55,759 nt of DNA from NCBI GenBank assembly GCA_014055495.1, contig WIAG01000023.1, positions 1 through 55,759 on the forward strand, in the 5' to 3' direction. Within the stretch, counting starts at the first letter, position 1. Each line of letters begins with the position of its first letter. Position numbers and translations under genes: made by a program. Under the pieces are notes generated by a model. The model was not told where the DNA came from and did not search any database. It was given only the letters and a program-made list of their open reading frames with translations. The DNA comes from Nitrospira sp. CR1.2 (GTDB lineage Bacteria > Nitrospirota > Nitrospiria > Nitrospirales > Nitrospiraceae). Positions 51,559 through 55,759 of this stretch are shown piece after piece.

Positions 51559-52482
51559 TTAGGGTTTCTCGCCTGCGTACAACGCCATAATTGTGTTCAG
51601 AAACTTCACGGCTTCCGCTTTCGGCCGCTGGAACGAATTGCGTCCGATGATCGAACCGAATCCCCCGCCGTCGCGAATCGCGCGCACTTCGTCGAAGACG
51701 GTCTTTTCATCGCTCTTGGCCCCGCCGGAGAAAATGACGATCCGTCGTCCATCGAATGAACTCTGCACGATGTGCTTCACACGTTCGGCCAAGGTTGCGG
51801 CAGGAATCTTTTCCGCCTCATAGACCTTCTTCGCCGCAGCCTGCTCCAGATGGGCCGTGGGTAATTTGACCTTGATGATATGCGCACCCAACTGCGCGGC
51901 GATCTGGGCGGCATAGGCCACCACATCCAACGCGGTCTCGCCCTCTTTGCTCAACGCCGATCCTCGCGGATAGGACCAGACCACGACGGCCAAGCCGCAA
52001 CTCTTGGCTTCCGCCGCGATCGCGCGTAACTGTTCATACATCGGATTGCAGTGAGACGAGCCGGGATAAATCGTGAACCCCACCGCTGAACAGCCCAGCC
52101 GCAAGGCGTCCTGCACGCTGCCGGTGACCGACGGAAGCGGATCCTTCTCATCGTGCAACACATCGTGGTTGTTCAATTTGAGAATGAGCGGAATTCGGCC
52201 GGCAAAGTGGCTGGCACCGGCTTCAATGAAGCCGAGCGGCGCCGCATAGGCGTTGCAGCCGGCATCGATCGCCAGTTGAAAATGGTAATGCGGATGATAA
52301 CCCCCGGGGTTCGGCGCAAAGCTTCTGGCCGGGCCATGCTCGAATCCCTGATCGACCGGCAGAATGACCAACTTGCCCGTCCCCGCCAGTCTCCCTGCGT
52401 TCAGCAGCCGGGCAATATTCGTCTTCGTGCCCGCATTGTCACTCTCGTACCAGCTCACAATTTCCTGGACCCGATTGCTCAT
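51559..52482 (-). CDS. fbaB: Class I fructose-bisphosphate aldolase (archaeal/DhnA type)
   Basis: 307 aa from ATG 52482, GGGAGG upstream. DhnA-type signatures: LVILPVDQGFEHGPARSFAP, LKLNNHDVLHDE, AVGFTIYPGSSHCNPMYEQL, IIKVKLP (Schiff-base Lys region), IVIFSGGAKSDEKTVF, and SIIGRNSFQRPKAEAVKFL. It interconverts fructose 1,6-bisphosphate with the two triose phosphates. It directly follows fructose-1,6-bisphosphatase, which suggests joint use in the gluconeogenic direction. Confidence 0.94.
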   Translation of the reverse strand: MSNRVQEIVSWYESDNAGTKTNIARLLNAGRLAGTGKLVILPVDQGFEHGPARSFAPNPGGYHPHYHFQLAIDAGCNAYAAPLGFIEAGASHFAGRIPLILKLNNHDVLHDEKDPLPSVTGSVQDALRLGCSAVGFTIYPGSSHCNPMYEQLRAIAAEAKSCGLAVVVWSYPRGSALSKEGETALDVVAYAAQIAAQLGAHIIKVKLPTAHLEQAAAKKVYEAEKIPAATLAERVKHIVQSSFDGRRIVIFSGGAKSDEKTVFDEVRAIRDGGGFGSIIGRNSFQRPKAEAVKFLNTIMALYAGEKP

Positions 52483-52518
52483 AATCAACCTCCCAACAAA
52501 CCTCGGTCACATTAGTCG

Positions 52519-53523
52519 TTACGCACGTCCCTGAATATAGGCCTCCGCCTGTTCGACGTCCTCGGCACTGCCGATGATGAGCGGCACCCGCTGATGAAGC
52601 GCCTTGGGCTCCAGGTCCAGGATACGCTCGGTCCCGGTGGTCGCTTTCCCGCCGGCATGCTCCACCACCATGGCCATCGGATTGGCCTCATAGAGCAATC
52701 GCAGCTTCCCGTCCGGCTTGTCGACCTCCCCTGGATAGAGATAGATCCCGCCGCCCAACAGAATCCGATGCACATCCGCGACCAGACAGCCCGAATACCT
52801 GGCGCTGTACGGACGCCCCGCCGCCTTGTCTTTCACTTTCAACGCATCGACATATTTCCGGGTCCCCGACAACCAGCGATGGTAATTGCCCTCGTTCGCC
52901 GCATAGACCCTACCCCTCTTCGGGATCCGGATATCTTCGTGCGACAGCAGGTACTCACCGATGGACGGGTCCAGCGTGAACCCATGCACGCGCTGACCGA
53001 CACTGAACACCAGCATCGTGCTGGACCCGAACAGCAGATATCCGGCCGCCACCTGTTCGGTCCCCTTCCGGAACAACTCCGCTTCCGCCGGGAGCCGCTC
53101 GCGACCGTCGTGTTTCAAAATCGAAAAAATCGCTCCGAGTGGCATGTTGACGTCGGTGTTCGAAGAGCCGTCCAAGGGATCGAACAGCAACATATACTTG
53201 CCCTTCGGCCAATGCTGCGGCAACTGAATGGGCTTTTCCATCTCTTCCGACGCCAGCACACACACCAGGCCGCTGTGCTCGAACACCCGGAGAAACGTGT
53301 CGTTCGCAATCATATCCAGACGCTTGACGACCTCGCCCTGCACGTTGGTGTCCCCGGTGGTCCCGAGGACGTCGATCAGTCCCGCCCGACGAAGGTCATG
53401 GGCGATCAATTTCCCGACCAGCCCGATTTGGGTCAAGAGGACGGAGAACTCTCCGGTGGCTTCCGGATAGGCAGTCTGCTGTTCGATGATAAATCGGCTT
53501 AAGGTCACGGGAAATTTCGCCAT
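52519..53523 (-). CDS. fbp: Fructose-1,6-bisphosphatase, class I
   Basis: 334 aa, ATG 53523 with GAGAGGA upstream. Motifs: VLGTTGDTNVQGEVVKRLD, LASEEMEKPIQLP, MLLFDPLDGSSNTDVNMPLG (metal-binding DPLDGSS signature), GQRVHGFTLDPSIGEYLLSH, and YSARYSGCLVADVHRILLGG followed by GIYLYP. It removes the 1-phosphate to give fructose 6-phosphate, the committed step of gluconeogenesis and of carbon-fixation cycles using it. First gene of the seven-gene run to cysE. Confidence 0.96.
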   Translation of the reverse strand: MAKFPVTLSRFIIEQQTAYPEATGEFSVLLTQIGLVGKLIAHDLRRAGLIDVLGTTGDTNVQGEVVKRLDMIANDTFLRVFEHSGLVCVLASEEMEKPIQLPQHWPKGKYMLLFDPLDGSSNTDVNMPLGAIFSILKHDGRERLPAEAELFRKGTEQVAAGYLLFGSSTMLVFSVGQRVHGFTLDPSIGEYLLSHEDIRIPKRGRVYAANEGNYHRWLSGTRKYVDALKVKDKAAGRPYSARYSGCLVADVHRILLGGGIYLYPGEVDKPDGKLRLLYEANPMAMVVEHAGGKATTGTERILDLEPKALHQRVPLIIGSAEDVEQAEAYIQGRA

Positions 53524-53559
53524 ACTTCGGATTCCTCTCGGGACTGGGGACGACGGATC

Positions 53560-53594
53560 GAAACAACAAGGGCTTCGAACAGAGCCGAAGCCCT
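53560..53594 (-). terminator. Intrinsic terminator after the DUF3108 gene
   Basis: A perfect 9-bp stem, AGGGCTTCG/CGAAGCCCT (53569-53577 with 53586-53594, 8-base loop), followed on the - strand by TTGTTGTTT (53568-53560). It stands about 60 bp after the DUF3108 stop and ahead of fbp, separating the two transcription units. A small CCACG-AA-CGTGG hairpin precedes it. Confidence 0.7.
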
Positions 53595-53656
53595 CCCCAC
53601 GAACGTGGCGTGATTATAGCGGTTTCGGGCCAAGCGAGCAAACCACGGCAGAGCGA

Positions 53657-54487
53657 TCAGGGCCGGGAGACGGTTCCATAGCCCTCGGTAAGTTCGGCCA
53701 CAATGGACCCGATGACGACTTTGGCCTTCATACGGACCGGCACCCGATGCTCATCGGTGGTGAACCAGACGCGAATATTGCCTTCGTTCAGAAAAATGCC
53801 CTGGAACGGCATGATCACGACCACTCGGGCCGTTTCACGTTTCCCCCAGAGCCCTTCCACCGTTTCAAGGCCTTCGACGCGCACGTCCATCTTGTAGTTT
53901 TTCTTATCGTGATGAACCGTCAGGGACAGAGCCGCTCCCGGCACGAAGGGCAGCACCTTCCGGACATAATACAAACAGGACATGGCATCCTGCACATCGG
54001 GCGGGATGGCCAGTTCGTCGGTTTTGCCGTCCTTCACCGCAGTCACCAGGCCTTCGCTGTGCCGAAAGGTATAGTCGAAGTCGTTGAAACGTTTCCCCTC
54101 TCGTCGCGCAAACGTCATGTGCCTGGGAAGAAACGACTCCAGATCGACCTGGGACACGCCGCGATTGTCGACGGGATAAAACTTCGTCACCGTGGGGCTC
54201 GACCGGGCCGTCATGTTCAGCGTGAGCTGCGGTTTTCCCCGGTCGTCGGCACCTTCTTGCACGACCATGGTGGCAATTCCCGCGCGCAGGCCCAACCACG
54301 TCACGTCGTAGGCCAGACGTTCACCGTTGGCGAAGGGAAGGAACGCGGAGGGAGAAGCGGTGGAGACGGGGCCGGTCTCGGCCGATCCCCCCGGCGGCGA
54401 TATGAAACCGGCGAGCGTTGCCGCCAGCAGACACAAAATTGGACTGATTCGAACAGGAAGGGAACTCAGCCTATACCGCGAGGACAC
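53657..54487 (-). CDS. DUF3108-domain exported protein
   Basis: About 276 aa if it starts at GTG 54487; a TTG at 54514 would add nine residues, and neither has a clear ribosome site. The start overlaps the 3' end of the phosphomannomutase gene by 17 bases. Signal peptide (ISPILCLLAATLAGFISPPG). DUF3108 features: PFANGERLAYDVTWLGLRAG, DFDYTFRHSEGLVTAV, PPDVQDAMSCLYYVRKVLPF, VWFTTDEHRVPVRMKAKVVI, and GSIVAELTEG. Predicted periplasmic beta-rich protein; role unknown. Confidence 0.85.
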   Translation of the reverse strand: MSSRYRLSSLPVRISPILCLLAATLAGFISPPGGSAETGPVSTASPSAFLPFANGERLAYDVTWLGLRAGIATMVVQEGADDRGKPQLTLNMTARSSPTVTKFYPVDNRGVSQVDLESFLPRHMTFARREGKRFNDFDYTFRHSEGLVTAVKDGKTDELAIPPDVQDAMSCLYYVRKVLPFVPGAALSLTVHHDKKNYKMDVRVEGLETVEGLWGKRETARVVVIMPFQGIFLNEGNIRVWFTTDEHRVPVRMKAKVVIGSIVAELTEGYGTVSRP

Positions 54488-55759
54488 GCCGTGCCTGCGC
54501 CAGTTCAGTTTCAATGGTCGCGCGAATCACATCCAGCCGGGCTTGCGAAGGAGCTTCAAACCGAAGCACCAATGCCGGTTGGGTGTTCGATGCCCGGATC
54601 AATCCCCACCCGTCGTCGAAAATCGCACGCACCCCGTCGATCGTCACCAATTCGCGCATCTTGAGATTCGAGGCCCCCACAGACTTACCCCCCTCAAGAT
54701 AGGAGGTCAGCTGGGCACGCACCTGATCGACCAGTTGAAATTTGACGCTGTCGGGACAATCCACGCGAATTTCCGGCGTCACGGTGGTCTGCGGCAGATC
54801 GGCGACCAAACTCGACAACGATTGTTTGGTCTTGGCCAAAATTTCCACCAAGCGGCAGGACGCATAGATCGCGTCGTCGAACCCGAAGTACCGGTCGGCA
54901 AAAAACATGTGGCCGGACATTTCGCCGGCCAGCACGGCCGATTCGGCCTTGAGTTTCGCCTTCATCAACGAGTGGCCGGTCTTCCACATGATCGGCCGTC
55001 CGCCTTTGGCGGCGATGTCGTCGTACAAACATTGCGATGCCTTGACCTCGGAAATGAACGTCGTGCCGGGTCTGCGGCTCAAGATCTCGCGAGCATACAC
55101 CACCATCAAGCGATCGCCCCACAGAATGTGGCCCCGCTCGTCGATCGCGCCGATCCGGTCTGCATCACCGTCGTAGCCGATGCCGACATCCGCTTTGTGC
55201 TGCTGCACAGTCGCAATCAGGTCTTGCAAATTGTCCACCACGGTCGGGTCGGGATGATGATTCGGGAAACGCCCGTCTAATTCATCGTAGAGGCCGGTCA
55301 CACGACAGCCCATTTGCTCCAGCGCCTGCTTGGCAACCAACGACGCGGCGCCGTTCCCGCAATCGATCACGACATGAAGATGATCCGCTCGTACGTCGGC
55401 AAAGCTGCGCTTCAGATGCTCGAGATAGTCCGGAATAATGGGGTGAGAGGACAGGCGACCCGCGCCGGTCGCAAATCGCCCAGCCTCCATGACCCGGCGT
55501 AAGTGCTGAATCTCTTCGCCGTGAATGGCTTCTTTACCGATGCAGATCTTGAACCCGTTGTACTCGGCGGCGTTATGGCTCCCCGTGATCATGATTCCGC
55601 CCTGTACCGGCAAGGTGAACAGAGAAAAATACAACAGCGGCGAGGCGCAGAGCCCCAGATCCACGACATCCAGTCCGCCGGCCAGCAGGCCCTTGATCAA
55701 CGCCTGCTGCAACGCGGGCGAACTCAACCGGCCGTCTCTTCCAAGGCTGATCCGTGACG
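54471..55759 (-). CDS. manB: Phosphomannomutase/phosphoglucomutase, 5' truncated by the window
   Basis: The frame runs off the right edge (visible start SRISLGRDGRLSSPALQQAL), giving about 429 residues. Phosphohexomutase signatures: IMITGSHNAAEYNGFK (phosphoserine loop, Ser in TGSHN), GYDGDADRIGAIDERG (Mg site), KTGHSLMKAKLK (sugar-ring binding), and AGEMSGHMFFADRYFG (GEMSGH specificity loop), with a C-terminal RASNTQPALVLRFEA phosphate-binding domain. It interconverts hexose 6- and 1-phosphates for nucleotide-sugar and exopolysaccharide synthesis; the exact substrate is not settled (AlgC/ManB/PgcA type). Confidence 0.93.
   Translation of the reverse strand, partial: SRISLGRDGRLSSPALQQALIKGLLAGGLDVVDLGLCASPLLYFSLFTLPVQGGIMITGSHNAAEYNGFKICIGKEAIHGEEIQHLRRVMEAGRFATGAGRLSSHPIIPDYLEHLKRSFADVRADHLHVVIDCGNGAASLVAKQALEQMGCRVTGLYDELDGRFPNHHPDPTVVDNLQDLIATVQQHKADVGIGYDGDADRIGAIDERGHILWGDRLMVVYAREILSRRPGTTFISEVKASQCLYDDIAAKGGRPIMWKTGHSLMKAKLKAESAVLAGEMSGHMFFADRYFGFDDAIYASCRLVEILAKTKQSLSSLVADLPQTTVTPEIRVDCPDSVKFQLVDQVRAQLTSYLEGGKSVGASNLKMRELVTIDGVRAIFDDGWGLIRASNTQPALVLRFEAPSQARLDVIRATIETELAQARRVLAV

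Overview
The window is GC-rich, densely coded bacterial DNA with no rRNA, tRNA, CRISPR array or phage integrase that I could recognise. Gene content (class I fructose-1,6-bisphosphatase beside an archaeal-type class I aldolase, an N-terminally anchored HtrA, a PIN-TRAM protein next to ispD-ispF, many TonB and RND envelope genes) and a palindromic dispersed repeat of a style I associate with Nitrospira suggest a member of the Nitrospirota. That assignment is inference from memory of gene order, not a search result.

Region 1 (1-10703, + strand) is a tightly coupled block of very large proteins that I cannot assign to a described system: the tail of one gene, then proteins of 871, 269 (almost all coiled coil), 1772 and 572 aa. 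None has a signal peptide or membrane segment. It is the best candidate here for an undescribed multi-protein assembly. Region 2 (11124-17005) holds a degenerate hemerythrin-like protein, then a MarR-type regulator divergent from a two-gene RND efflux system. Region 3 (17006-21282) carries three secreted proteins of unknown role (one an internal cysteine-paired duplication, one with a SPRY-like lectin-fold domain) and a MITE-like element with perfect 20-bp inverted ends flanked by CTAG.

Region 4 (21333-42685, almost all - strand) is a metal-uptake and zinc-starvation island. From the right it runs: a Fur-family regulator (probably Zur) with a promoter and overlapping palindromic operator; a small His-rich membrane protein; COG0523 GTPase 1; a WD40 protein; a 92-aa Cys protein; COG0523 GTPase 2; a DUF3386-like protein; a 117-aa unknown; MoaB; a ZIP transporter; a thiol-peroxidase-like protein; dihydroorotase; a 70-aa Cys protein; ribosomal proteins bS18 and uS14 of the zinc-free type; a divergent third COG0523 GTPase; bL28; bL33; an FmdB-type zinc ribbon; and another small His protein. 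Most of these genes overlap by a few bases or are separated by tens. They are followed by two TonB-receptor modules. In both, a small protein of the same DUF2946/CopL-like kind sits about 100 bp upstream of the receptor; one module ends in a PepSY membrane protein and the other is followed by a TonB-like protein. An aroG-type DAHP synthase is inserted on the opposite strand. The likely logic is that Zur senses zinc, and on depletion the cell makes zinc importers, outer-membrane receptors, metallochaperone GTPases and zinc-independent copies of ribosomal and metabolic enzymes.

Region 5 (42801-55759) is housekeeping: TatD nuclease, a NYN-domain RNase, an AMIN-amidase, TruA, a PsiF-repeat protein, then a seven-gene - strand run fbp-fba-htrA-PIN/TRAM-ispD-ispF-cysE, a clear intrinsic terminator, a DUF3108 protein, and the start-truncated phosphomannomutase/phosphoglucomutase that runs off the right edge.
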